Below are positions 52,207-61,381 of a DNA stretch of 64,000 bases, one piece after another. The position numbers and the translations under genes were made by a program. Origin of the DNA: Sphingobacterium paucimobilis HER1398. GTDB taxonomy: Bacteria > Bacteroidota > Bacteroidia > Sphingobacteriales > Sphingobacteriaceae. Positions within the stretch are counted from its first letter, which is position 1. Each line of letters starts with the position of its first letter. The notes under the pieces were generated by a model, which was not told the DNA's origin, searched no databases, and was given only the letters and a program-made list of their open reading frames with translations. The stretch lies in the NCBI RefSeq assembly GCF_000416985.1, contig NZ_ATDL01000022.1, positions 1 through 64,000 of the forward strand, given 5' to 3'.

Positions 52207-55200
52207 TTAATATGTAAATCGGATACCTATGGTGTACTGTTTCATCGGTGGCATTAATCGACCTTGTGTCTCGGGATCAAATCCATCGTACTTAGTAAAA
52301 GTCAACAAATTTTGTCCCTGCCCATACAGCATAATACGCTGTGTCTTAATAGCTGGCAGCAGTGAGGTGAAGTCATAACTTACCATGAGGTTTTTCAAAC
52401 GAATGTAGGATGCATCTCCCCATTGTGCGTCTGAATGACGATAATAGGTATTGTAGGTGCTGTAAGCCTCGTCTGCAGATGTGGATGCTGATCTCGGAAT
52501 GGCTGTCACCTGCCCTGCTTGTGTCCAACGGTCAAGTACGGAGGTATCAAAATTGGTCATGATACCTAATGCCCCGGGTGCCATGTAACCAAAGTTCAAC
52601 AGTTCTCCTTCTTGCTTTACAAATTGCAATAAGAAACTCAGATTGAAATTTTTATAGGTAAAGCTATTATTAAGACCTCCGAAAAACTTAGGTAACCGCG
52701 TACCCATTACATATTTATCTTCTAACCCATCGGACAGCTCGCCATCTCCGCTAAGGTCTTCAAATTGGGCAATACCGGTCTGCGGGTCTACACCATTGAA
52801 TTTGTAGCCATATACGCTACCCATAGAGTATCCTACTGCATATAATTCTCGTTCGTACTCACGGAACGATTCTAAGCCAGGGTAATCAATCAACTTGCTG
52901 GTCGAAATCGTTAAGTTGGCCGATGTATTCCATTCGAAATTAATGTTCTTAAAATTGGTGGAACTGACTTCAAACTCCCAGCCTCTATTCTGTACAATGC
53001 CTGGAAGATTGGCTGTAAATCCTTCAAAACCTGTCTGCGGTGACAATTTTTTAGTGATGAGCTGATTGTCAGTTTTATTGTAATAGCGGTTTACGTTTAC
53101 CGTTAATCTATTGTTCCAAAAGCCTGTTTCTAAGCCGAACTCCAGTTTACGCGTCGTCTCCCAGCTGTATAGCGGATTGGCTACCCGTGTAGGGTATAAT
53201 CCTGCGACGGCATCGTAAGGATAATTATTGAAGCTCCAAGTATCCATGTAGCCGTAATCACCAATCTGGTCATTACCTGTAACCCCATAACTACTACGCA
53301 GCTTACCAAAGCTTAAGAATGGAATATGGTCACTTACGAATCCTTCTTCGGAAAAGACCCAAGCCGCCCCCACTGAACCAAAGTTGCCTACGCGGCGATC
53401 CGGACCGAAACGTGAAGAACCGTCCCGTCTAAAGGTACCGTTGACAATATATTTATTCTGAATATTATAGGTGGCTCGTGCAAATCCTGCCTGATAACGG
53501 TATTTGCTGTAGCGCATACCTTCGGACCGTACGGAGACAGCGGCATTAATATTGTTCAGTTGGCTCTCCAGAGTAAAGTCCTCGCCAACAAAATAGTTTC
53601 CATCGTTGATCCCTTCTTGATAGGTCAAGCCTCCTAATAGATCCAGCTTGCCTACTCCTAGCTCTAATGCATAGTTGACTTGTGGTTCTATACTGTAGGA
53701 AGAATATGATCCATTACCTAAGTGACTGGTGCTGACAGCACCAGCATCGGGTTTGAAGGATGATAATGGAAGCATACGTAGCTGATTTAGCGTGGTATTG
53801 TTATAACCGATAGTAGCTGATAGATTCAGGTTGTGAATAGGGCTATAACGTAAGGTACCGCTCGTCAAAAGGGTCTTATTACGGGTTTCTTGTTTACGTC
53901 TTAAAAGTGCATAGGGGTTTTGCAGGTTACCATACCAATATAATGTTCCATCTTCATTATAAATCGGCATATTGGGTGGCAAATCGTAAAACTGACTGAT
54001 GTCTGATGCCATTGCATTGTTAAAGTCGCCCGTGTAATTGGCTGTAGCAGTGATAGAGAACTTACCATCGGAAGAACTATGGTTAACGCTCAACATACCG
54101 GCACCTTTTTTATAACCATTGTCTCCTGGCTGAACGGTGCTCTCATTGCGCAAGGTACCTGTCAGTAAGAAATTGGTGGTTTCTGAACCACCACCTATCG
54201 ACATGTTGGCTTCTGTAACCTTGCCTGTACCACCCATCATTTTCTTCTGCCAACGCTGATCTAAGTTTTGATCCCATTCGAAGAGATCAGGCGCATCAGG
54301 ATCTGGCGTGACGCCCGAGTTTTGATAGGCTTCTTTACGAAGCTGTAGATACTCGCCTGTATTCAACATATCGACCATATTAGTGACTTTTCCTCCGCCA
54401 GTATAGGCATTGAAATTGACACGGGTGCTGCCAGATTTCCCTTTCTTCGTAGTAATCAAGATGACTCCATTGGCTCCCCGCGAACCGTAAATTGCAGTTG
54501 CATCGGCATCCTTTAGTACATCAATACGATCGATATCGCTCGGATTTATACCTGCAATAGGACTTTGGGTACCATTGTCTCCTGTAAACATATTGAGGGA
54601 TTCCGAAAAGAACGGCACTCCATCGACGATGTATAGTGGTGAACTATTTGCCGCAATGGAGTTTATACCACGAAGACGTACATTCATGGCTGCTCCTGGC
54701 AGTCCATTGCTGCTGTTGATATCGAGTCCTGCTACACGCCCTTGTAAAGCTTCCATAACGTTATTGACGGGAGCACGGGACAGTTCTTCGCTCGTAACAC
54801 TAGCCGTAGAACCGGTACTGACACGCTTACTGGTAGTACCATAGGCTATGACGGTCACAGCATCTAAACTTCCGAAATCGGAAACAAGCACAATGTCCTG
54901 CATGCCGGTGGTATACGGTAACTCTTGAGTTTTGTAACCTACGGATGAAATGATTAATGTGACATTTCCCTCTTCTTTGATTGTAAAATGACCTTGCTGA
55001 TCTGTCGATGTAACTCTATTGGTGCCTTTGACACGAACAGTGACGCCTGGCAGTGGTATACCAGATTCATTGAGAATACGGCCCTGACGTTGCTGCTGTG
55101 CTGCCAACGAACTGCGATCGGTGTTTGTATCATTACCTACGCTGGTACTATGCCGCTTGATCACGACTGTTTTGCCAACTTGCTGATAAATTAGATCGGT

Positions 55201-55500
55201 ATTTTTCAGCAGATCATCTAGTAGCATGGCTACATTATCACTAATGGAAGCTACATGGCTCTGTCTGTATTTATCGACATCGCTGCTTACATAGGTGAAG
55301 CGAATATTTGTCTGCTTTTCCAATTGCTTCAAGGCGTCCTTCAGTACGACTGTACCTGTTGGTAACGATGCTTTTATTTGGGCCAAATTTTGGGCCGTTG
55401 AACTGGCTGCTACAACCGTAGCAAACCATGTCAATAATATTGCTAACGAGGATATTTTCATAAATAAGCTCTTAGTGCACTTGTTTCGGATTAAATGCAT
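52207..55500 (-). CDS. SusC/RagA TonB-dependent transporter with STN domain
   Basis: 1097 aa. It has a signal peptide (MKISSLAILLTWFATVVAAS), an STN domain (about 45-120, LKDALKQLEKQTNIRFTYVS), a carboxypeptidase-like domain (ILNESGIPLPGVTVRVKGTN), a plug with RIDVLKDADATAIYGSRGAN and a barrel ending QYTIGIRFTY. The STN domain pairs it with the upstream FecR. It is related in design, but clearly diverged, from the 19567 receptor. Confidence 0.93.
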   Translation of the reverse strand: MHLIRNKCTKSLFMKISSLAILLTWFATVVAASSTAQNLAQIKASLPTGTVVLKDALKQLEKQTNIRFTYVSSDVDKYRQSHVASISDNVAMLLDDLLKNTDLIYQQVGKTVVIKRHSTSVGNDTNTDRSSLAAQQQRQGRILNESGIPLPGVTVRVKGTNRVTSTDQQGHFTIKEEGNVTLIISSVGYKTQELPYTTGMQDIVLVSDFGSLDAVTVIAYGTTSKRVSTGSTASVTSEELSRAPVNNVMEALQGRVAGLDINSSNGLPGAAMNVRLRGINSIAANSSPLYIVDGVPFFSESLNMFTGDNGTQSPIAGINPSDIDRIDVLKDADATAIYGSRGANGVILITTKKGKSGSTRVNFNAYTGGGKVTNMVDMLNTGEYLQLRKEAYQNSGVTPDPDAPDLFEWDQNLDQRWQKKMMGGTGKVTEANMSIGGGSETTNFLLTGTLRNESTVQPGDNGYKKGAGMLSVNHSSSDGKFSITATANYTGDFNNAMASDISQFYDLPPNMPIYNEDGTLYWYGNLQNPYALLRRKQETRNKTLLTSGTLRYSPIHNLNLSATIGYNNTTLNQLRMLPLSSFKPDAGAVSTSHLGNGSYSSYSIEPQVNYALELGVGKLDLLGGLTYQEGINDGNYFVGEDFTLESQLNNINAAVSVRSEGMRYSKYRYQAGFARATYNIQNKYIVNGTFRRDGSSRFGPDRRVGNFGSVGAAWVFSEEGFVSDHIPFLSFGKLRSSYGVTGNDQIGDYGYMDTWSFNNYPYDAVAGLYPTRVANPLYSWETTRKLEFGLETGFWNNRLTVNVNRYYNKTDNQLITKKLSPQTGFEGFTANLPGIVQNRGWEFEVSSTNFKNINFEWNTSANLTISTSKLIDYPGLESFREYERELYAVGYSMGSVYGYKFNGVDPQTGIAQFEDLSGDGELSDGLEDKYVMGTRLPKFFGGLNNSFTYKNFNLSFLLQFVKQEGELLNFGYMAPGALGIMTNFDTSVLDRWTQAGQVTAIPRSASTSADEAYSTYNTYYRHSDAQWGDASYIRLKNLMVSYDFTSLLPAIKTQRIMLYGQGQNLLTFTKYDGFDPETQGRLMPPMKQYTIGIRFTY

Positions 55501-55547
55501 AATTTTGATATTGATTTAGTATAATGTAATCAGTTTATTGAATCCTT

Positions 55548-55578
55548 AAGTCATCTCGGGGACCAGCCGAGGTGACTT
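55548..55578. terminator. hairpin between fecR and susC
   Basis: AAGTCATCTCGG and CCGAGGTGACTT form a 12-bp stem with one G-T pair around GGACCAG. A T-rich tract follows on the plus strand only, so for the minus-strand operon it is more likely an attenuating leader structure than a full stop. Confidence 0.5.
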
Positions 55579-55628
55579 TATTCTTTTTTCGTATCTTTCT
55601 ATATCATAAGCTATTTTCTTTATTTAGG

Positions 55629-56651
55629 TTAAAAAATAATGTAGTTGTTTTCTGATTTTTTGAATTTGCAATCTGTTAATGTTGTCAAGATTTCTAGTAC
55701 ATATTGGGGATCACTGTCCTTGGCTACGGATAAGGTAATAACCTTATCTCCAAGCGATGGATGGCGCAGATCAATGGAGATCTTAAAATAGCGCTCCAAA
55801 TCAGCAATGATGGAAGAAATGGATTCGTCTTCGTATTCGAGGTAACCGGCTGTCCAACTACCGGCGACCTTGCTCTTTAGATCTTTCTCCCCTATAGCGC
55901 TCTTCGAGATTGAGTTTGTTAGTAACGGCACCCTTAATTCCTGATTTTTGACGAGGGTCGCTAATATTTTATTCTCTTTGCTAACCATAACTTTCCCACT
56001 CTTAACGGTGACCAATATGTCTTTCATGTCTGAATAGGCCTTCACATTAAACTTAGTACCCAGCACTTTGGTACTTACATCGCCTGTATGGACGATAAAA
56101 GGCCAGTCTTCAGCGTGTTCGACTTCAAAATAAGCTTCTCCAATCAAGGTAACTTCCCGAGGTTCTCCTTTTTTGAACGCTTTTGGATACTCTAGTGTTG
56201 AAGAAGAATTTAACCAGACCTTGGTACCGTCATCCAGCACAACTATTTTATCATCGTCCTGTCCGATACTGTTGATAACCTGAATCTGCTGATCCGTATT
56301 ATTGGTCCGCCACTGCTGTCCGTAGAAAAAACCTACAATCAACATCGCCGCAGAGACTGCCACACCGATGTATATCAAATAACTATTCCTGTTTTTTCTT
56401 TTCTTATCGGCTGTCAATGAGTAATGTTGGTTATTTTGATTGTCTTTAAAGTCTAACAACCTCCCATCGTCATCCACGTAGGTCAAGGATGGGTCTTGCC
56501 GCTTGAGCTCTTCGTACAGCTCTTTTATTAAAAGACTAAGCTCTTCATCGTACTTTGCCGATCGAATCATTGCGAACAATTCATCCAACTCCAAACGGCT
56601 GGATTTATTGTGAAAATATTGTCTTAGTAAATAGTTTATACGTTCTTTCAT
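55629..56651 (-). CDS. FecR-type anti-sigma factor
   Basis: 340 aa. A cytoplasmic N-terminal region is followed by a TM helix (about 92-110, YLIYIGVAVSAAMLIVGFFY), the FecR domain (LDDGTKVWLNSSSTLEYPKA, VTLIGEAYFEVEHAEDWPFI) and the C-terminal DUF4974-like domain (ISIDLRHPSLGDKVITLSVA). It is divergent from the sigma gene at 56793, unlike the collinear arrangement at 24-25 kb. Confidence 0.92.
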   Translation of the reverse strand: MKERINYLLRQYFHNKSSRLELDELFAMIRSAKYDEELSLLIKELYEELKRQDPSLTYVDDDGRLLDFKDNQNNQHYSLTADKKRKNRNSYLIYIGVAVSAAMLIVGFFYGQQWRTNNTDQQIQVINSIGQDDDKIVVLDDGTKVWLNSSSTLEYPKAFKKGEPREVTLIGEAYFEVEHAEDWPFIVHTGDVSTKVLGTKFNVKAYSDMKDILVTVKSGKVMVSKENKILATLVKNQELRVPLLTNSISKSAIGEKDLKSKVAGSWTAGYLEYEDESISSIIADLERYFKISIDLRHPSLGDKVITLSVAKDSDPQYVLEILTTLTDCKFKKSENNYIIF

Positions 56652-56792
56652 TATGCTATCTATACTAAAGACGTAACATCTTGCCTTATGTCCTATTGGG
56701 GGTAAAGATTTTATTAAAATTTCTTTGGGTGATTGATTAAAACACGAGAGTGCGGTATTATTCGTATATTTATACTGAACTTTCCAATAAAA

Positions 56793-57374
56793 ATGAAGAA
56801 TGATAATATCCCTTTAAAGAAAATAGCCTATTCTGATGAAGATGAGCGGTTCTCGAAATCTGAGGAGGAAGCCTTACGGCTTTTGTTCAACGATATTTTT
56901 ATCAGCTACGAGAAATCTCTCTTTAAGCTCGCACACAACTTAACTAAAGACAAGGATATTGCACGTGATATTGTTCATGATGTGTTCATGAAATTATGGG
57001 AAATACGTGCTAAAATTCATGAATTAAAGTCTATCGAGTCTTTTTTATTTATCCTCACACGTAACAAGGTGATGGACCACCTTCGAAAAATCTCATCTGA
57101 TAATAGATTAAAAGAGGCGATTTGGAAATCAATGCAGCATATAGTCGTCGAACAGGAATCGACTATGGAACAAAAGGAATTTCAGGAGCAACTCCAGAAG
57201 GCGATTAATGATCTTCCACCACAACGCAAAGTAATTTATATGATGCGTGATGAGGGGTATAACTACAATGAGATAGCTGACGAATTGCATATCTCAAGAC
57301 ATACGGTAAAAAATCAGATCAGTGCTGCGATAAAATCTATCCGAAAGCTAATTAGTAATTTTCATATTTTATGA
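56793..57374 (+). CDS. ECF sigma-70 factor
   Basis: 193 aa from the ATG at 56793; an in-frame ATG at 56733 would add a hydrophobic extension not seen in the family. Region 2 is DIARDIVHDVFMKLWEIRAK with SFLFILTRNKVMDHLRK; region 4 is NDLPPQRKVIYMMRDEGYNY and the HTH EIADELHISRHTVKNQISAA. It is predicted to be held by the divergent FecR and to activate the SusCD operon. Confidence 0.93.
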   Translation: MKNDNIPLKKIAYSDEDERFSKSEEEALRLLFNDIFISYEKSLFKLAHNLTKDKDIARDIVHDVFMKLWEIRAKIHELKSIESFLFILTRNKVMDHLRKISSDNRLKEAIWKSMQHIVVEQESTMEQKEFQEQLQKAINDLPPQRKVIYMMRDEGYNYNEIADELHISRHTVKNQISAAIKSIRKLISNFHIL

Positions 57375-57511
57375 ATCGACTCTTCGAATTGTCGATCTAA
57401 AGAATCTAAATGGGTGCCCCCGCATCTACTCAGCAACAGTATTAAAGTAACTCGCATACTAAGCCCCCTCCCTAAAACGATTATTTTGCAAAAACAGGGT
57501 TGATACTTACT

Positions 57512-57649
57512 TAAATCTAGATCCCTATATACCCGCATCAACTCTCGGTTTCGAGGAAACGAAACACCATCGAAAAACGCTTCTTCGCTCAATCCCTCAG
57601 GCAATATCCCTGCTGAGGTAATTTCTATTCTGTCGGCTATCTTCTTAAG
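57512..57649 (-). pseudogene. fragment of an AlbA_2/HATPase_c_4 ATP-binding protein
   Basis: The frame reads KIADRIEITSAGILPEGLSE, then FFDGVSFPRNRELMRVYRDL. This is the signature (I-x-S-x-G-x-L-P...PRN) of the RecG-like HATPase_c_4 region of Schlafen/AlbA_2 transcriptional regulators. A stop lies directly upstream, and the homology ends after the RDLDL motif, so only about 46 codons survive. The rest of the gap 57375-57701 shows nothing else. Confidence 0.6.
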
Positions 57650-57701
57650 CTATCCAAGACGTATTGTTAAATAAAGGAATGAATTCAGTGTTACAGGTAA
57701 C

Positions 57702-59483
57702 TTACTCTTTAGCACTCGGTTTTTCAGCCATTGCAATCAATGACTCTGCGGTAAGCAGAAAAATACTTTTCTTCGAAATAGATCCCAGCGCATAACCTGC
57801 GTTCAAAAGAGCGGGTACCATGGAATCATATATTCTCTTTGTCTTCATTACCCTACGCTTCACAGCTTCAATTTTGTCCGACGATGCGTAATAGATGTCT
57901 ATCAAATAGAGTAGCCGCTCCTCTTCTTTGGTATACTCTACACTATCCCATTCATCGATAGCCTCATCCAGTGCTAAAATCCACAAGCATATTTTATTGT
58001 ACTTTTGCTGTTCTACATAATCTGCATCAGTTGTCAATTGCTCAACCTCCACTAGAAGCAGTAGTGAAAGGTCATCTCGTTGGTAGGCTTGATCTATAAC
58101 TCGGATAAGATCGCTTTTTTTAAAATCTCCGCTATCTGTTATAGTGAGTTCATCGACCATATGTTGCATCAGCAGATGGTAGAGTTCAACCACTTTTGGA
58201 GTTTTGTCGATTTCGCCTCTTTCTTTAAAATGTGATAATGGTTTGAACCCAAATTCGTCCTGCATATATTGCTCCAGGATAGCTGATCCTTTTCTGGTCC
58301 CGTCCAGTTTGTCCAAAGGCAGATTAATATCTGGGATAAACATATCCAGTATTTGGCCAAACTCCCTCATCTCTAGATCACCGACATAGGGTTGTCCGGT
58401 ATAGCTTGTGTAAAAATGAAGCTGATCCATATAGGGGGCTCTTAGTTCAAAGGACTGGTCGCATAAGGTTAGGATGGCTTTTACCACAGTAGCCTTCTCT
58501 TTGTCGGTCAAGTCGAATCTTTTCATTTCCTCCGCTAACTTTTCAGCCATCCAGAAATAGGACTCAGCAAGGATGTCAGCAGACTTGCCCATGACGCTAT
58601 GATAAGAATTCGCAATATTTTTCATAACTGCATTATACTCGGCTCTATCTTCTTTCCGCTCTTCAAATTCTTTTTTGCGCTCATAGAATTCGGCAATCAA
58701 CCGATCTCTTTTAAAATAACGTTTGTTACTCTCTACTCTTAATTTTTGTTCGTCCGTAAGCTCATGGTCATCCAGTACGGAAAAAGCACTGTCATGCGTC
58801 CGCCGTAACGTATCTGATGGAAATGGCTCTACCTCTACAGCCAAGCCCATGGATTGGAGTAATAGACACTCACATAAATGAGTATAACGCTGGTCGCTTG
58901 TATGGTAGTCCCTGACTTCGTGCAATATAGCGTCAATAAAAGCGAGTCGGCTCTCGTCGGCATTGCTGATATAGAAATCGAGTATGCCGAATGGAGATAA
59001 AGTGACTTGCGCAGCAAATTCTGTCAATAGTGGGAATCGGTGTGACATATCTAAAAAGTGACTGGACCGAAAATGTAACGTAAAAAAATCTGATTCATAT
59101 TGCGGCAGTTCACAGCAAAGAATATGATCATTTTGCCAAAATAAAGAGCATTGTCCTTTAATATAGGGCCTGCTGTCTTGCTCTTCAACAAATTTCATCT
59201 TGAAATCTCCGTACACTTGTATATGAAAGCTAACTACTGGCTGTGCTGGAATAGTAAATATTTTCTGTTCTGCTTCCGTAAAACACATGAACTGTTGCAA
59301 CAGGACATTTTTACCTTCAACAGTATGGCATTTGACCCAGGAATCTCCGAAAATGTGTTCCTGAAAATTAACAGCAGGATCCTGACATGGGGAACTGGAA
59401 TCTCTCCGAATGTTTGGAAACTCTGGTTTATCATGGAGATATACTCTTAATTTTGATTCGTGGTTTAATAATTGTTGGCCCAT
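57702..59483 (-). CDS. 593-aa protein with AraC-type sensor-like N-terminus
   Basis: The N-terminal about 200 residues (VVSFHIQVYGDFKMKFVEEQ, then YESDFFTLHFRSSHFLDMSH, FPLLTEFAAQV) look like the ligand/sensor domain of Sphingobacteriaceae AraC-family regulators. No AraC HTH follows. Instead, a charged helical segment (LIAEFYERKKEFEERKEDRA) and a helical C-terminal region (DDLSLLLLVEVEQLTTDADY) of unknown type make up the rest. It is cytoplasmic by appearance. The role is unknown. The GC-rich third positions resemble the core genes. Confidence 0.5.
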   Translation of the reverse strand: MGQQLLNHESKLRVYLHDKPEFPNIRRDSSSPCQDPAVNFQEHIFGDSWVKCHTVEGKNVLLQQFMCFTEAEQKIFTIPAQPVVSFHIQVYGDFKMKFVEEQDSRPYIKGQCSLFWQNDHILCCELPQYESDFFTLHFRSSHFLDMSHRFPLLTEFAAQVTLSPFGILDFYISNADESRLAFIDAILHEVRDYHTSDQRYTHLCECLLLQSMGLAVEVEPFPSDTLRRTHDSAFSVLDDHELTDEQKLRVESNKRYFKRDRLIAEFYERKKEFEERKEDRAEYNAVMKNIANSYHSVMGKSADILAESYFWMAEKLAEEMKRFDLTDKEKATVVKAILTLCDQSFELRAPYMDQLHFYTSYTGQPYVGDLEMREFGQILDMFIPDINLPLDKLDGTRKGSAILEQYMQDEFGFKPLSHFKERGEIDKTPKVVELYHLLMQHMVDELTITDSGDFKKSDLIRVIDQAYQRDDLSLLLLVEVEQLTTDADYVEQQKYNKICLWILALDEAIDEWDSVEYTKEEERLLYLIDIYYASSDKIEAVKRRVMKTKRIYDSMVPALLNAGYALGSISKKSIFLLTAESLIAMAEKPSAKE

Positions 59484-59575
59484 AATGTTATCGATAATTT
59501 AAGCACTATTTGTCAATACATACATATTTGTATATGAACATATTAAGTTAGCAAAAATTAATCAGTATGCCGAAA

Positions 59576-59680
59576 TAGAAAAAGCTGAACGTGGTGTTCA
59601 GCTTTTTTGTATTTATGATCCTGAGGGTATCTATTTCAGGAGTTCTGTTTCTTCGATACGGAGACCTGTGATCTCCTGAA
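59576..59680. repeat. truncated third copy of the Rpn repeat
   Basis: The terminator hairpin (AAAAAGCTGAAC/GTTCAGCTTTTTT, 59579-59608) and the last about 60 bp of the Rpn C-terminal ORF are recognisable. The match to copies A and B ends after CTCCTGAA. Only the 3' tail was left, which indicates past recombination at this site. Confidence 0.75.
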
Positions 59681-59764
59681 ATTATTATGCAACACGGGAC
59701 AACATCTCTTCGGCGCTTATTTGAGGGGGTGTTTAGTTAAAGATGCCTAATGTACTATTGGGTT

Positions 59765-59952
59765 TTATATCAACTCCGCAGCCTGTAGCTCTGCTGCCAG
59801 ACGGTGAAGCCCTCTTCTAACTTCTTAAGCTGCGGCTGGCGGGGCTTTTTCAATCCTGATGAGAATATTGCAGCTGACGCTGATTGATGCCTGTAATCTT
59901 CTCTAAAGCGGCAGTGGTGAAGATGCCTTTGTAATAGTTGATAAAGCTCTCC
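59765..59952 (-). pseudogene. hicB antitoxin 3' remnant
   Basis: Minus-strand translation gives YYKGIFTTAALEKITGINQR and, after two 1-nt deletions, the end of HicB (LAAELQAAELI). It is clearly derived from a gene like the one at 15673-16074. The N-terminal half and hicA are absent. Confidence 0.8.
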
Positions 59953-59995
59953 TTACCTTAATCGCTTGTAAAATATCCTCCATAGTTTCCCTAAT

Positions 59996-60343
59996 TCAAT
60001 ACGCAGACGGGACATGATACTGTATACGCAGGTAGCCTTTTGTAGCTTTGTAGGGATCAAACCCTACTTTCACTTCTTGGTCATACCAATCGGACCTAAT
60101 ATCAATATCAATTGGGCCACCGGGAATGCGTATTCCATGAACCTTAATAGAATCGTCTGCATATCCTTTGACTTTAAGCAGTATAACTGCAACAGACTTG
60201 GCTGTTGTGCTTGCGGTGAGCAGGGTATCCTGTGAGAGATCGGTAATCTCCCACTCGCCAATATTATTCCGATCACAAGACGTCAGCATAATCAGACCGA
60301 AAAAGGTCAGTATAAGTGTGGAAATACTTTTGTGCATGTTCAT
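59996..60343 (-). CDS. small lipoprotein of unknown function
   Basis: 115 aa from MNMHKSISTLILTFFGLIML with lipobox LTSCDRN. The mature part (WEITDLSQDTLLTASTTAKS, then YDQEVKVGFDPYKATKGYLR) forms a small beta domain. No family was recognised. The longer reading to 60382 begins with a less convincing signal. Confidence 0.5.
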   Translation of the reverse strand: MNMHKSISTLILTFFGLIMLTSCDRNNIGEWEITDLSQDTLLTASTTAKSVAVILLKVKGYADDSIKVHGIRIPGGPIDIDIRSDWYDQEVKVGFDPYKATKGYLRIQYHVPSAY

Positions 60344-60412
60344 AATGAAAAGAGGTTTTCTAGAAAAAATAATATGCTGCATTGTAGCTATTGATAAACT
60401 ATAAAGATATAA

Positions 60413-60916
60413 CTATCTATTGAGCGGCATTGGTAAATTTTCTTTCCCTCCAGCTTTTATATATGCCTCTGTTCTATGTGGCAATATTGTATCATCCTGA
60501 TCAAACAGATATTTCTTAATCACTTGATATAATTCCAATCGAGTGATGGAATGCAAATCCGAATCATATGGAAGAGCAAAGTTTACGTAGTCATAAACAA
60601 TGTTAGGTGGTCCATCATACTCTACCTTATTCTTTTGAATACTACTATTTATAAGCGTCAGATACCTATCAGGAGACTTTCGTATGTATTCAATCTGACC
60701 AGTATACAATTTATAAATCGAGTCTTTTTTATTAATATTTTTTTTGGTAAAATCATTTTTCACATTTGCAAACGCACTGTATTTTTCATACTCTCGTTTA
60801 TAATACAACAACCAATCAATTTCTTGATCTACACTAAGATTTGTTCCCTTCTGTTGTCCGTGAATGGCCGAATATAAAAAAGACAAAATGACCATAATAA
60901 GCATAATTTTTTTCAT
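60413..60916 (-). CDS. exported protein of unknown function
   Basis: 167 aa from MKKIMLIMVILSFLYSAIHG (signal peptide). The ORF extends 25 codons upstream to 60991, but that part lacks a signal. The mature region contains DQEIDWLLYYKREYEKYSAF and DLHSITRLELYQVIKKYLFD. No family was recognised. Possibly co-transcribed with the 59996 lipoprotein, 69 bp downstream. Confidence 0.5.
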   Translation of the reverse strand: MKKIMLIMVILSFLYSAIHGQQKGTNLSVDQEIDWLLYYKREYEKYSAFANVKNDFTKKNINKKDSIYKLYTGQIEYIRKSPDRYLTLINSSIQKNKVEYDGPPNIVYDYVNFALPYDSDLHSITRLELYQVIKKYLFDQDDTILPHRTEAYIKAGGKENLPMPLNR

Positions 60917-61098
60917 ATACTTAATTGTTATTTTCAGTTGTGAATAGGATATCAGATTTATTTGTTTTCCTATAAAGTTATAAAAACGCATTGATTTCCA
61001 ATCTCCTGAGTTAGTTGTTTTTTTTACAATACGCTTATCAATAGTCGTATCTTGGTATGACCAAATAACTAGATTATTGAATCAATAGCTTTAAAACT

Positions 61099-61260
61099 AT
61101 GAACACAGATAAAAATAAAAGCAATAAGGATATAGATGACACGACGGCACTAGAGCGTCAAAGAATTTATAGTAATTCTACATTCTTTAAAAAGAAAAAT
61201 GAGGAGGCTATAGAATTTTTAAAAAAGCATCCTATACCTAAAGAATTTTTAAAACGCTAG
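61099..61260 (+). CDS. small unknown protein (53 aa)
   Basis: Reads MNTDKNKSNKDIDDTTALER, then QRIYSNSTFF and ends KKHPIPKEFLKR. It is very Lys/Asn/Asp-rich with AT-rich codons. It is followed 50 bp later by a terminator-like hairpin. No family was recognised; coding status is uncertain. Confidence 0.4.
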   Translation: MNTDKNKSNKDIDDTTALERQRIYSNSTFFKKKNEEAIEFLKKHPIPKEFLKR

Positions 61261-61309
61261 GCGTTTAACATTATATTTTTCATACTACCACTTTAGGAGT
61301 AATGAATTT

Positions 61310-61345
61310 CGAAGTCCGATATGCCCAGATGTATATCGGACTTCG
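61310..61345. terminator. hairpin, twin of 12281-12316
   Basis: CGAAGTCCGATAT and ATATCGGACTTCG form a perfect 13-bp stem with a 10-nt loop, downstream of the small ORF (+) and of the EEP gene (-). No U-tract is present. Confidence 0.5.
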
Positions 61346-61381
61346 CGGTTATATTAGGTATTATGCCTTAAGGAATAGGGG

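Noticed and set aside
57362..57604. 80-aa minus-strand ORF as a real gene
   Set aside because: The homology to HATPase_c_4 proteins begins upstream of the TTG start and ends mid-ORF; it is a gene fragment.
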